Source: Komarekiella delphini-convector SJRDD-AB1 (GTDB lineage Bacteria > Cyanobacteriota > Cyanobacteriia > Cyanobacteriales > Nostocaceae). Taken from it: a stretch of 64,000 nt of DNA. Shown here one piece after another: positions 9,877-18,104 of this stretch. The notes under the pieces were generated by a model, which saw nothing but the letters and a program-made list of their open reading frames with translations, was not told the DNA's origin and made no database searches. The DNA lies in contig NZ_VJXY01000014.1 of assembly GCF_014831675.1 (NCBI RefSeq), positions 106,870 to 170,869 of the forward strand. The letters run 5' to 3'. Position numbers and translations under genes: made by a program. Positions within the stretch are counted from its first letter, which is position 1. Each line of letters begins with the position of its first letter.

Positions 9877-10656
9877 TTGCCGAATACCCTCATTGAACAT
9901 CAATGCACTGCGGTAAAATTAACTTACTCATCTCTACCAGCTGCGATCGTGGTTAACACGTCTCCACAACATCCGACTCCAATCAATTCCCCTGTTTACA
10001 TTCCGCCTCTTGAGAGTGGCGATCGTCTCACACGCTTTGAATTTGAGCGCCGCTACACCGCTATGCCTAATCTCAAGAAAGCCGAATTAATTGAAGGAGT
10101 CGTTTACGTGGCATCTCCCTTGCGCTTTGAACCCCACGCCGAACCGCATGGTGATTTGATGATTTGGCTGGGAAATTATAAAGTAGCTACGCCCGGTGTT
10201 AGGCTAGGTGATAATCCAACTGTACGGCTAGATTTAGATAATGAACCCCAACCAGATGCCATTTTGTTAATCGATGCAGCCTGTGGTGGTTCATCTAATT
10301 TAGGTACTGATGGTTATGTAGAAGGTGCGCCAGAACTAGTAGCAGAAGTTGCTGCCAGTAGTGCAACCAAAGATTTATATGATAAAAAACGTGCCTATCG
10401 TCGCAATGGCATCCAAGAGTATATTGTTTGGCAAGTTTTTGAAAGCACTGTGAGTTGGTTCAGCTTGCAGGATGGTGAATATGTAGCACTAGTACCAAAT
10501 GCATCAGGCATCATTCAAAGTCAAGTTTTACCAGGATTGTGGCTTGATGTCTCAGCATTAGTTGCGGGAAATATGCAACAGGTATTGGCAGTGTTGCAGA
10601 AAGGATTAAGTTCAGTTGAGCATGAAGCGTTTGTTCAACAGTTAAAAAGTAACTAG
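9877..10656 (+). CDS. Uma2-family (DUF820) PD-(D/E)XK nuclease-like protein
   Basis: A Uma2 family protein, extremely common in cyanobacteria and with a PD-(D/E)XK endonuclease-like fold; the biological role is unsettled. Family features are FEFERRYTAMPNLKKAELIEGVVYVASP near the start of the domain, the acidic-site block EPQPDAILLIDAACGG, the segment APELVAEVAASSATKDLYDKKRAYRRNGIQEYIVW, and the C-terminal LPGLWLDVSALV. The catalytic-type residues E (ELIEG), D (PQPDA) and E-x-A (VAEVAAS) are all present. The start is uncertain: a TTG at 9877 opens the frame, and a roughly 45-residue region precedes the domain. It is convergent with xseB, with only 7 bp between the ends. Confidence 0.88.
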   Translation: MPNTLIEHQCTAVKLTYSSLPAAIVVNTSPQHPTPINSPVYIPPLESGDRLTRFEFERRYTAMPNLKKAELIEGVVYVASPLRFEPHAEPHGDLMIWLGNYKVATPGVRLGDNPTVRLDLDNEPQPDAILLIDAACGGSSNLGTDGYVEGAPELVAEVAASSATKDLYDKKRAYRRNGIQEYIVWQVFESTVSWFSLQDGEYVALVPNASGIIQSQVLPGLWLDVSALVAGNMQQVLAVLQKGLSSVEHEAFVQQLKSN

Positions 10657-10663
10657 AATATCT

Positions 10664-10897
10664 CTACTCATCGTTCAACGTTTCCATCAACAAATTTACC
10701 TGCTGCTGTCGTTGCTGTAAAAAAGTTTCACACTGACGTAAATACTCAACGGCGCTAGCAAATTGGTCAAACACCTCTGCTAGTTCCAACTCACCTGCTT
10801 CAATGCGAGCAATGATTGCTTCTATTTCCACAACCTTAGCTTCATAACTCCAACCCTCCATTGAATCAGAACTTGAAGCACTCTTACGTTTAACCAT
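10664..10897 (-). CDS. xseB: Exodeoxyribonuclease VII small subunit
   Basis: The 77-residue small subunit of exonuclease VII, which degrades single-stranded DNA together with XseA in the cytoplasm. The family pattern is clear: [45 protein letters not shown], two helices with the E-x-G-E-L turn. It lies 48 bp downstream of xseA on the same strand, the usual pairing. The downstream neighbour on the other strand ends 7 bp away. Confidence 0.95.
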   Translation of the reverse strand: MVKRKSASSSDSMEGWSYEAKVVEIEAIIARIEAGELELAEVFDQFASAVEYLRQCETFLQQRQQQVNLLMETLNDE

Positions 10898-10945
10898 TCA
10901 ACTCTTGGCATCCTTCTCTACGAGACGCTGCGCGATGACGGTGCA

Positions 10946-12178
10946 TTAATGATTAACTTCCGTAACTTTCACTTTAACCTCACCTTGTGCCAATTGAATC
11001 AACAAATCTTGCCCTACAGCCAATTCAGCAGCAGAACGAGCGATCGCCCCATCTTCCTGTCTCACCACCGCATAACCACGCTGTAACACTGCTTTCGGGT
11101 CAAGACTTGCCAACTTTTGCCGTAACATTTCTAAATGTTGCGTTGCTTGCTGCGATCGCCCCATTGTTACTTGCACTAATTGCTGACGCTTCCAAGCTAG
11201 CTGCTGCGTCTCTTGTTGCACTTGTCGATCTAAGCGCAAACGTCGCAAACGGTTTCGTAACACTTGCAGTTGATTAAGATCAGTTTCCTCAGAGAAAAGC
11301 ATCGCCTGATGCAAAGCCGCAACTCTCTGCCGATGCTCAGCATACAACTCTGAGAGTGCCGGTACAACTTTTTGTGCCGCCGCAGTTGGTGTATGCACAC
11401 ACGCATCTGCAACTAAATCTACCAAAGACTCATCTCTTTGATGACCAATACCAGTAATTACGGGAATCGCACAATTAGCAACAGATCGCACCACCCGCTC
11501 ATCATTAAAGCAAGCCAATTCTTCAACCGCGCCACCTCCTCGCGATAAAATTAGCACCTCGGCGCGTCCATCTCGTTCCACCCGCTCAATTGCTTTAACT
11601 ATAGATTCTGGTGCTTGATCACCTTGGACTGTGGCGGGAGAAAATAAAACGTGTAAACCCGGATACCTTTGCTTAAGTGTTTTTTGAATATCTCCCCAAG
11701 CCGCAGCAGTCGGTGAAGTGACGACGGCGATCGTTTGGGGATGAGGGGGGAGCGATCGCTTTCTTTGAGCGTCAAACAACCCCTCAGCCAGCAAGCGATT
11801 TTTCAGTTGTTGATAACGCAATGCCTGCAAACCAACACCAGCGGGTAAAGCCTGCCAAACTGATAACTGATACTCTCCTCTTTGCGGATATACTCGGATA
11901 CTACCCAAGATAATTAACTGCTCACCAGGAATCGGCATTTGCGCGAGTTTTGCTACTTGGCTATTCCATGCCACACATTTAATTCCTGCTGTTCCATCAG
12001 TATCTTGCAGCGTAAAAAATAACCCACTGCGATGGTGGTTAGCACTGGAAACTTCGCCAGTAACCCAAACTTGCCGTAGCTGCTCATCTTGCTCTAACAG
12101 CAAGCGGATATAGTCAGTTAATCCGGCTACTGAAAGCGCTGTATCGAGAATGAGAGATTGGGGAACGTCGAAAGTCAT
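10946..12178 (-). CDS. xseA: Exodeoxyribonuclease VII large subunit
   Basis: The catalytic large subunit of exonuclease VII, 410 residues from ATG 12178 (a TTG one codon earlier is also possible). The N-terminal OB-fold (about residues 15-115) carries VWVTGEVSSANHHRSGLFFTLQD. The catalytic domain has the invariant IAVVTSPTAAAWGDI, the LSRGGGAVEELACFNDE block, and ITGIGHQRDESLVDLVADACVHTPTAAA. A coiled-coil-rich segment follows (about 270-370), then the C-terminal GYAVVRQEDGAIARSAAEL. Length is normal. It is transcribed with xseB. Confidence 0.96.
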   Translation of the reverse strand: MTFDVPQSLILDTALSVAGLTDYIRLLLEQDEQLRQVWVTGEVSSANHHRSGLFFTLQDTDGTAGIKCVAWNSQVAKLAQMPIPGEQLIILGSIRVYPQRGEYQLSVWQALPAGVGLQALRYQQLKNRLLAEGLFDAQRKRSLPPHPQTIAVVTSPTAAAWGDIQKTLKQRYPGLHVLFSPATVQGDQAPESIVKAIERVERDGRAEVLILSRGGGAVEELACFNDERVVRSVANCAIPVITGIGHQRDESLVDLVADACVHTPTAAAQKVVPALSELYAEHRQRVAALHQAMLFSEETDLNQLQVLRNRLRRLRLDRQVQQETQQLAWKRQQLVQVTMGRSQQATQHLEMLRQKLASLDPKAVLQRGYAVVRQEDGAIARSAAELAVGQDLLIQLAQGEVKVKVTEVNH

Positions 12179-12642
12179 CAAAGATGCCTGAAAGCATTAG
12201 TGCTGGAGCGATTTTAGCATTTTTCATCAAAAACTAAACCCAAACGGCTGGGTTCCAGCAACGCCTACAAACAGAGGAGCTTTGCCACCGCTTTCAATGA
12301 AAATGGGACTGAGGATTGGGAAGATAAGTCTGTGGATTCATACCCCAACCCAATCTTAATTATATTTTCTTTCCTAGTCCCCAGTCCCCATCGCCCCTTA
12401 TCCCCAGAGGGGGCCCCGAGTTCCCCAGTCCCCAGTCCCGGAGCGTCCATTACAGTAAGTTGGGGAATCCTGGGCGCGACCCGATGAACTTTGGACTAAT
12501 GATTAATAACAGGGGAAATTGCGCCCGAATTGTTCGGTTCTACGACTGTTACGAGTACACAAATGAATATAACCTCGTAATTAGTAGTGAAATGCCTACC
12601 CTATATGCTGTTAGTTGCTGTTGAGTTAAGGGGTGAAAATCT
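12179..12642. other. 464-bp spacer between divergent xseA and the sensor-kinase gene
   Basis: No gene is seen. Positions about 12370-12445 contain GTCCCCAGTCCCC-type heptamer repeats and a CCCCAGAGGGGGCCCC palindromic stretch. An AAGGGG ribosome site lies about nine bases before GTG 12643. Confidence 0.5.
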
Positions 12643-14112
12643 GTGTACGAATGGATCTTGCCGAGTCTGAGTGAAGTTTTAGCCGAAAGTCAATCAAGTG
12701 TGGTTGAATGTTCACCTGCTAAAGCAGAGCGGCAATGGCGTGTCAGCTTAGCAGCGACAGAACATCTGCTATTAAATACTTTAGCAACTGTTTCACCTGA
12801 CGCTACCCAAGGATTAGTTTTAACTGCACCAGCACCTCTGTTTAGTCAGCCAAAATTGACGCAAAGCTTGCAGACAGTAACTTTTACAGCAAAACCATTT
12901 AACCCATTGGCATTAATGCCATTTCAAATGCCAGTTGCGATTGCAACTGTAGATGAAATTACTCCTCAAGAATCAGTGCTCGGTTTATTACCTGCCGATC
13001 CACTGGCGTCTGAGCAATTTTGCCTGGTTTTCACAGAAAAATTTAGATTAGTGCTGGTTTTAGCAGAACACAAAAACGGCAAAAAAACGTTTTCATTTTC
13101 CTTTGAGCCAGAAGTAGTACAGCAGGCGTGGCGATCGCTAGGAGCACGGGTAATGCTGACTAATCCAGAATTTTTCGTCGATTTGGATGCATTAGTACAA
13201 AAGTATTCCCCAGTTGCACCAGATTACCGTACTGTAATCCAGTTTAGCCAATTACTACTTCAACAATTACCAGAACCAGAAACCGACACCGGAAATCTCC
13301 CCCTCTCCTCCCCTCCCCCTCTCCCCCCCTCCTCTTCCCGTCCCGATGTCGAATTACTCCAAGCCTTTGCTCACGAAGTCCGTACACCCTTGACAACGAT
13401 TCGCACCATGACTCGCTTACTGCTGAAGCGGCGGGACTTACCTGCAAACGTGCTCAGTCGCCTAGAGATAATTGATCATGAGTGTACTGAGCAAATTGAC
13501 CGGATGGAGTTGCTGTTTAAAGCCGCAGAACTAGAAACTTCTGCCTCAACAAAATCTTCAAGAACTCAACTCACACCGATGTCTTTGGATCAAGTTTTGC
13601 AGCAGAGCATTCCCCGTTGGCAACAAGCAGCGCATCGGCGAAACTTGACTTTGGATGTTGTTTTACCTCAGCAATTACCAACGGTGGTGAGCAATCCCAC
13701 TATGCTAGATCAGGTACTCACTGGTTTAATGGAGAATTTTACCCGCAGCTTACCATCTGGTAGCCATATTCAAGTTCAGGTTATTCCAGCTGGGGATCAA
13801 CTAAAGTTACAACTATCGCCTCTTCAATGCAAAGACACAAGTAAACCAGCTACACCTGCACCGCCGCCAATTCGTAAAGCTCTTGGTCAACTGCTGATGT
13901 TCCAGCCGGAAACAGGTACGATTAGTTTAAATATTGCTGCCACTAAGCATCTGTTTCAGGCGATCGGTGGAAAACTGATTGTACGTCAGCGTCCACATTA
14001 TGGCGAAGTGTTGACTATTTTCCTACCTTTAGAAGTTAGCAGTCAGCAGAAGTCAGGAGATGGGAGACAGGAGACGGGAGACAGAAGACGGGAGACAGGA
14101 GTTATGAATTAG
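12643..14112 (+). CDS. Sensor histidine kinase-like protein with a degenerate ATPase domain
   Basis: A 489-residue cytoplasmic protein with no membrane segment. Residues about 1-205 form an uncharacterised sensory region common to cyanobacterial kinases of this kind. A Pro/Ser linker (about 215-233) leads to a HisKA dimerisation domain with the phospho-acceptor H244 in LLQAFAHEVRTPLTTIRTM. The ATP-binding domain is unusual. An N-box-like LDQVLTGLMENFTRSL is present, but I see no DxGxG (G1) or GxGLG (G2) motif. Only the final strand pair IGGKLIVRQRPHYGEVLTIFLPL resembles the fold. It may be a poor kinase, or act as an acceptor or scaffold. The last about 20 residues are encoded by a tandem heptamer repeat. 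GTG start; no response regulator adjacent. Confidence 0.75.
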   Translation: MYEWILPSLSEVLAESQSSVVECSPAKAERQWRVSLAATEHLLLNTLATVSPDATQGLVLTAPAPLFSQPKLTQSLQTVTFTAKPFNPLALMPFQMPVAIATVDEITPQESVLGLLPADPLASEQFCLVFTEKFRLVLVLAEHKNGKKTFSFSFEPEVVQQAWRSLGARVMLTNPEFFVDLDALVQKYSPVAPDYRTVIQFSQLLLQQLPEPETDTGNLPLSSPPPLPPSSSRPDVELLQAFAHEVRTPLTTIRTMTRLLLKRRDLPANVLSRLEIIDHECTEQIDRMELLFKAAELETSASTKSSRTQLTPMSLDQVLQQSIPRWQQAAHRRNLTLDVVLPQQLPTVVSNPTMLDQVLTGLMENFTRSLPSGSHIQVQVIPAGDQLKLQLSPLQCKDTSKPATPAPPPIRKALGQLLMFQPETGTISLNIAATKHLFQAIGGKLIVRQRPHYGEVLTIFLPLEVSSQQKSGDGRQETGDRRRETGVMN

Positions 14113-14167
14113 CGGGAGATGGAGTTAGCGGTTAGGAAATGGGAGACAGGAGACGGGAGATAGGAGT
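14055..14167. repeat. Heptamer array (GGGAGAC type) overlapping the end of the kinase gene
   Basis: Units such as GGGAGAC, AGGAGAC and AGAAGAC run through 14055-14100 inside the kinase reading frame and resume at about 14139-14167 after the stop codon. The tail it encodes contains GDGRQETGDRRRETG. Confidence 0.75.
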
Positions 14168-14174
14168 TAAGAAT

Positions 14175-15113
14175 TTAGAATTTATCAGTTGCTTCAATTA
14201 AAGCGCTGGTAATTCCTGGTTCACTCATCGAATGTCCGGCATCAGGAACTACAATAAATTCTGCCTCCGGCCAAGCGCGATGTAACTCCCAAGCGGATAT
14301 CATTGGACAAACTATATCGTAACGTCCTTGAACAATTACAGCAGGAATATGGCGAATGCAGTCAATATTTGAAAGTAATTGATTTTCTGTTTCAAAAAAT
14401 CCTTTATTAACAAAGTAATGGCACTCAATACGAGCGAAAGCTGAAGCAAATTCACTCTCACCAAACTTTTGCATCAGATCTGGATCTAAGAAAAGTCTAC
14501 TTGTACTCGCTTCCCAAATTGACCAAGCACGCGCTGCTGCCAATTGAATTTCTAAATCAGGACTGGTTAAGCGTTTATAGTATGCAGTAATCAAATCATC
14601 CCGTTCAGAAATGGGAATTGGTTTTAAATATTCTTCCCAAGCTTCAGGAAAAATATAGCTAGCACCTTCTTGGTAGAACCATCGCAATTCTTTTTGTCTC
14701 AACATAAAGATGCCACGCAGAATTAATCCCGCGCATCGAGAGGCATGAGTTTGACTATAGGCTAATGATAAAGTGCTGCCCCAACTACCACCGAAGACTA
14801 CCCACTTTTCTATACATAAATGTTCGCGCAGTTTTTCAATATCATTTACTAAATTCCAAGTGGTATTTTCTTGTAATTCAGCATGGGGTGTACTTTGACC
14901 ACAACCGCGTTGGTCAAACATGACCAACCGCCATTTTTCTGGGTGAAAATATTGTCGATAAAAGGGTGGACATCCACCACCAGGGCCACCATGCAGTAAA
15001 ACGATTGGCTGGCCTAACGGGTTGCCAGACTCTTCAAAATGGATAGTATGAAGGTCGGAAACCTGTAAACTACCTTCTAAATAAGGTTTGATCGCTGGAT
15101 AAAGTTCTCGCAT
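14175..15113 (-). CDS. pip: Proline iminopeptidase (alpha/beta-hydrolase, peptidase S33)
   Basis: A cytoplasmic aminopeptidase that releases N-terminal proline, 312 residues from ATG 15113. An upstream in-frame start at 15233 would add 40 residues not typical of the family; the protein proper begins MRELYPAIKPYLEG. Diagnostic motifs are the oxyanion segment HGGPGGG (41-47), FDQRGCGQS, and the nucleophile elbow GGSWGS with Ser110. The acid appears in GRYDIVCP and the His in PDAGHSMSEPG, so the triad is complete. The helical cap lies in the middle third. Length is close to the usual 310-320. No operon partner is apparent; the amidase gene upstream is on the same strand but 147 bp away. Confidence 0.95.
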   Translation of the reverse strand: MRELYPAIKPYLEGSLQVSDLHTIHFEESGNPLGQPIVLLHGGPGGGCPPFYRQYFHPEKWRLVMFDQRGCGQSTPHAELQENTTWNLVNDIEKLREHLCIEKWVVFGGSWGSTLSLAYSQTHASRCAGLILRGIFMLRQKELRWFYQEGASYIFPEAWEEYLKPIPISERDDLITAYYKRLTSPDLEIQLAAARAWSIWEASTSRLFLDPDLMQKFGESEFASAFARIECHYFVNKGFFETENQLLSNIDCIRHIPAVIVQGRYDIVCPMISAWELHRAWPEAEFIVVPDAGHSMSEPGITSALIEATDKF

Positions 15114-15260
15114 TCTGAAAATTTTACCAGTAATCAAGCAAGTGCGATCGCCACAGCTTCTTGGTGGCAATTGTGTGTTGCTTTGTTCTCTCGCATTGAG
15201 ATTTGTCAAAGCAAATAGGAATAGTAGACTCATAGCGAATTGACAGGCGACATAAACTGC

Positions 15261-16739
15261 TCAATAGCCAGGTGGGTATTGAAAGTTACCAACCACTTTG
15301 TTGATCTCTTGAGCAATCGCGAACAATTCCATCTCGCGCCACCGCTTACCAACAATTTGCATTCCCATCGGTAGACCATTCTGAGTCTGCCCAATCGGAA
15401 TCACCACGGCAGGATGTCCACTCAGATTAAAGGGCATGGTGTAAGCCCCGTTTGCCACTGCATGGGGATAGCGTCTGCCATCAATGTCAACAGCACTCCA
15501 AGCAGGACGATGGGTAAAAGCAGGGGTTGCAGCAACTGGCCAGAGCCACACATCCCAAGGTTCTAATGCCTCATCTATGTAGGCAGTGAAGCGATCGCGC
15601 TCTGTAAGTGCCTCGAAATATCCTTTAAGGCTTGGATTTAATAGCTCAGGTAAGAAACTGGTAAAATTTCCCATTTTTCGGAGTTTCTTGTCGCCTTGGG
15701 TTGCAGTACGGAAAAGCAGCTCCAAGCTGCGGCGCATATTATATCGATCCTGCGGTTCAGCATAGACGTTGAGGTATGCTGCCATCCGCCCATAGAGGTT
15801 AAATATTTTGGAAAAATCAAAGTCTTTAGTTAACCAACGCTCGATTTGAGCACCTGCTTGAGAAAGGCTTTGCGCGATCGCAGCCATTGCAACTCGAATT
15901 TCGGACGCAACCGGAACCTCCGCCCATTCATCAATCCAAGCAATTTTGAGAGCTTGCAAAGACTTACCAGAGGGTGTATCGAAGTCAATTGGCGGCACAT
16001 CAGGACGGCGAATATCAGCACCTGCAATTAACGAAAAGCAGAGTTGGATGTCTTCGAGCGATCGCGCAAAACAGCCTACTGTCATCATTTGCCGAATACA
16101 TACTGGCATCCCAGGCACTTCCGGAATTTGTCCAGCTGTAGAAATGCGGCGATCTGTAGGCTTTAAACCATACACTCCACAAAAGTGAGCAGGCTGACGC
16201 ACTGAACCCCCGAAGTCGTTGCCTAAATCCAACGGTGAAAGCCCTGCGGCGACGGCTGCGGCACTGCCTCCAGAACTACCGCCAGGTGTGTAGTCGAGAT
16301 TCCAAGGATTATTCACCCGTGGAAAAAGGGAATTCGTACTCTGATAATCGCCTGCCAGTTCTGCCATGTTTGTTTTTCCCAGAATGACAGCTCCTGCCGC
16401 CCGTAGCCTAGCAACGACGGTTGCATCTTGTTGAGGAATATACTCTTTGAGAGGAATGTAGCCTGCTGTAGTGCGTAGTCCCGCTGTTTCAAAAATGTCT
16501 TTAATCGTGATGGGGACGCCATGCAAAGCACCCCAGTTTTCTCCTCTGGCTAAAGCTTCATCAGCAAGCTTTGCTCTGGTACGGGCATTGTCTTCATCCA
16601 GTATGCAAATGGCATTCAGCTTCGAGTTGTATTTGGCGATTTGAGTTAGATAAGCGTCGGTAACTTCAACGGCAGAGACTTCGCGATCGCGAATCATCCG
16701 CGCCAGCTGATAGGCAGAGGCAAATGTCAGACTACTCAT
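15261..16739 (-). CDS. Amidase (amidase-signature family)
   Basis: A cytoplasmic amidase-signature enzyme, 492 residues from ATG 16739 (a TTG three codons upstream is less likely). The Ser-cisSer-Lys machinery is complete: Lys80 in GVPITIKDIFETAG, the Gly/Ser-rich TPGGSSGGSAAAVAAG (about 151-166), and the nucleophile Ser179 in GNDFGGSVRQPA. There is no GatB or GatC neighbour and no GatA-specific context, so it is more likely a stand-alone amidase of unknown substrate than the Glu-tRNA(Gln) amidotransferase subunit. It is divergent from a TetR gene (16813), with a palindromic operator between them, so it is the probable target of that regulator. Confidence 0.93.
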   Translation of the reverse strand: MSSLTFASAYQLARMIRDREVSAVEVTDAYLTQIAKYNSKLNAICILDEDNARTRAKLADEALARGENWGALHGVPITIKDIFETAGLRTTAGYIPLKEYIPQQDATVVARLRAAGAVILGKTNMAELAGDYQSTNSLFPRVNNPWNLDYTPGGSSGGSAAAVAAGLSPLDLGNDFGGSVRQPAHFCGVYGLKPTDRRISTAGQIPEVPGMPVCIRQMMTVGCFARSLEDIQLCFSLIAGADIRRPDVPPIDFDTPSGKSLQALKIAWIDEWAEVPVASEIRVAMAAIAQSLSQAGAQIERWLTKDFDFSKIFNLYGRMAAYLNVYAEPQDRYNMRRSLELLFRTATQGDKKLRKMGNFTSFLPELLNPSLKGYFEALTERDRFTAYIDEALEPWDVWLWPVAATPAFTHRPAWSAVDIDGRRYPHAVANGAYTMPFNLSGHPAVVIPIGQTQNGLPMGMQIVGKRWREMELFAIAQEINKVVGNFQYPPGY

Positions 16740-16783
16740 AGGCGACAAACGGGTAGTTTTTGATAAAGTTAATTATATTCACT

Positions 16784-16806
16784 TTTAGTTAATACAATTA
16801 ACTAAA
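16784..16806. promoter_or_regulatory. Palindromic operator between amidase and tetR genes
   Basis: The 10-bp arms TTTAGTTAAT and ATTAACTAAA are perfectly complementary and separated by ACA. The site ends 6 bp before the TetR start codon and 44 bp upstream of the amidase ATG. An extra half-site AGTTAAT lies at about 16767. Position and symmetry fit autoregulation by the TetR protein together with control of the amidase. A near-identical site occurs at 27347-27369. Confidence 0.8.
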
Positions 16807-16812
16807 TTTCTA

Positions 16813-17406
16813 ATGGGTCGGCCAGTTAAAGAAAAGTCATTGACGCAGCAAGATGTGATTGCAGCTGCAATCGCTTGCCTCGACAAAGAGGGGGAAGTTG
16901 CTTTGGGCGTGAATCGGGTTGCACGAGAATTAGGCATCAAGCCTCCAGCAATCTACAAGCATTTGGATGGCAATACAGCCCTACGACGGGCAGTTGCACT
17001 CACCATCTGGCAGCAATATATTGAATGGTGTCAGCAGCGAACTGATGGTTTAGACGAGCCTCAAGCGTTGCTGCGGGCAGGTGGACGCGCAACACGAGAC
17101 TTTGCCCGATCGCATCCAGAACGCTATCGAGCCATGACCCAATTTCAACTCAACTTCAACGACCCAGAAACAGCACCGCTGATTCAAGAAGTCTTCAGCT
17201 TCCTTAAGCGTGTGCTGCAATCCTACAATCTCAGTGAAACAAAATTAATTGATGCAATGCGAATAGTTAACGCAGCAATTACTGGATTTATCGCGATCGA
17301 ACAAGCTGGATTAATGACGCTAGAAAGATCCACTGATGCCAGCTATGAGGTGATGCTCGATGCCTTAGCAGTTGCAATCCAACATATTGAACAAGTTGAG
17401 CCGTGA
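16813..17406 (+). CDS. TetR/AcrR-family transcriptional regulator
   Basis: A 197-residue DNA-binding repressor. The N-terminal helix-turn-helix spans about residues 10-60: LTQQDVIAAAIACLDKEG, then VALGVNRVARELGIKPPAIYKHLDGNTALRRAV, the classic TetR recognition region. The rest is an all-helical ligand-binding domain resembling the TetR_C WHG type (ARSHPERYRAMTQ). The gene is divergent from the amidase (16739) with only 73 bp between start codons. A 23-bp palindrome lies in that gap. Inference: it represses both genes until an amidase-related ligand is present. No efflux pump is adjacent. Confidence 0.93.
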   Translation: MGRPVKEKSLTQQDVIAAAIACLDKEGEVALGVNRVARELGIKPPAIYKHLDGNTALRRAVALTIWQQYIEWCQQRTDGLDEPQALLRAGGRATRDFARSHPERYRAMTQFQLNFNDPETAPLIQEVFSFLKRVLQSYNLSETKLIDAMRIVNAAITGFIAIEQAGLMTLERSTDASYEVMLDALAVAIQHIEQVEP

Positions 17407-17706
17407 TACTTAAAGCGTTTCTTACGTCTATCAGGAAGGATTACAATGGCGAGTGCATAGCCGATAAACGTAAAGTAACTTAAGTTTTCTTTGCTCTGGT
17501 AGTGGGCATAACTGCTTTGTAGATGGAGTTAAAGTAATTCGTAATTGAATGAGTTGGAGCCTAAATTCCCAGCTAATCCAAGAACACCAATTTGACAATT
17601 TAGTGGAGGACTTAAACTCGAAAGTTACAAATTACGAATTAGTAATTAATAAGTATTTAAATATGTGACAGTGTATTTGTTAAATTCTTACTTAAAAGAT
17701 ACAATT
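17407..17706. other. 300-bp spacer
   Basis: AT-rich; no gene, repeat or terminator of note was recognised. It should contain the promoter of the DUF1499 gene. Confidence 0.4.
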
Positions 17707-18099
17707 ATGGTTTTTGCAGGCAAACGACCAAATAATTTAGGTGTTAGCAATGGTAAATTAGCACCCTGTCCCAACTCCCCTAACTGTGTTTCTAGTCAGA
17801 GTTCAGACGCAACCCATCAAATTGCACCGTTGATCACATCTAACCCAGAGGGAGCGATCGCCACCCTTAAAGGTATCATTCAATCCTTACCCAGAACTAA
17901 GATAATTACTGAAAGTCAGGATTATTTGTATGCAGAATTCAAGAGTGCTTTGATGGGATTTGTAGATGATGTCGAGTTCTATCTAGACCGGAAAGCTAAT
18001 GTGATTCACGTTCGCTCAGCCTCACGGTTAGGTCAGAGTGATTTGGGTGTCAATCGTCAACGCATAGAGACGATTAGAGCGAACTTGAAAAAAGTTTAG
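17707..18099 (+). CDS. DUF1499 family protein
   Basis: A 130-residue protein of the DUF1499 family, whose biochemical role is unknown. The ATG at 17707 is preferred over GTG 17665, since the family proper begins near VFAGKRPNNLGV. The family signature CPNSPNCVSSQ is at about residues 24-34, followed by a beta-rich domain with YLYAEFKSALMGFVDDVEFYLD and the C-terminal VIHVRSASRLGQSDLGVNRQRIETI. It has no obvious signal peptide or membrane span. It ends 5 bp from the convergent glycosyltransferase gene. Confidence 0.88.
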   Translation: MVFAGKRPNNLGVSNGKLAPCPNSPNCVSSQSSDATHQIAPLITSNPEGAIATLKGIIQSLPRTKIITESQDYLYAEFKSALMGFVDDVEFYLDRKANVIHVRSASRLGQSDLGVNRQRIETIRANLKKV

Positions 18100-18104
18100 A
18101 CCGA

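Noticed and set aside
15261-16739. GatA subunit of Glu-tRNA(Gln) amidotransferase
   Set aside because: The amidase signature is shared, but the context is a TetR regulator and there are no GatB/GatC genes.
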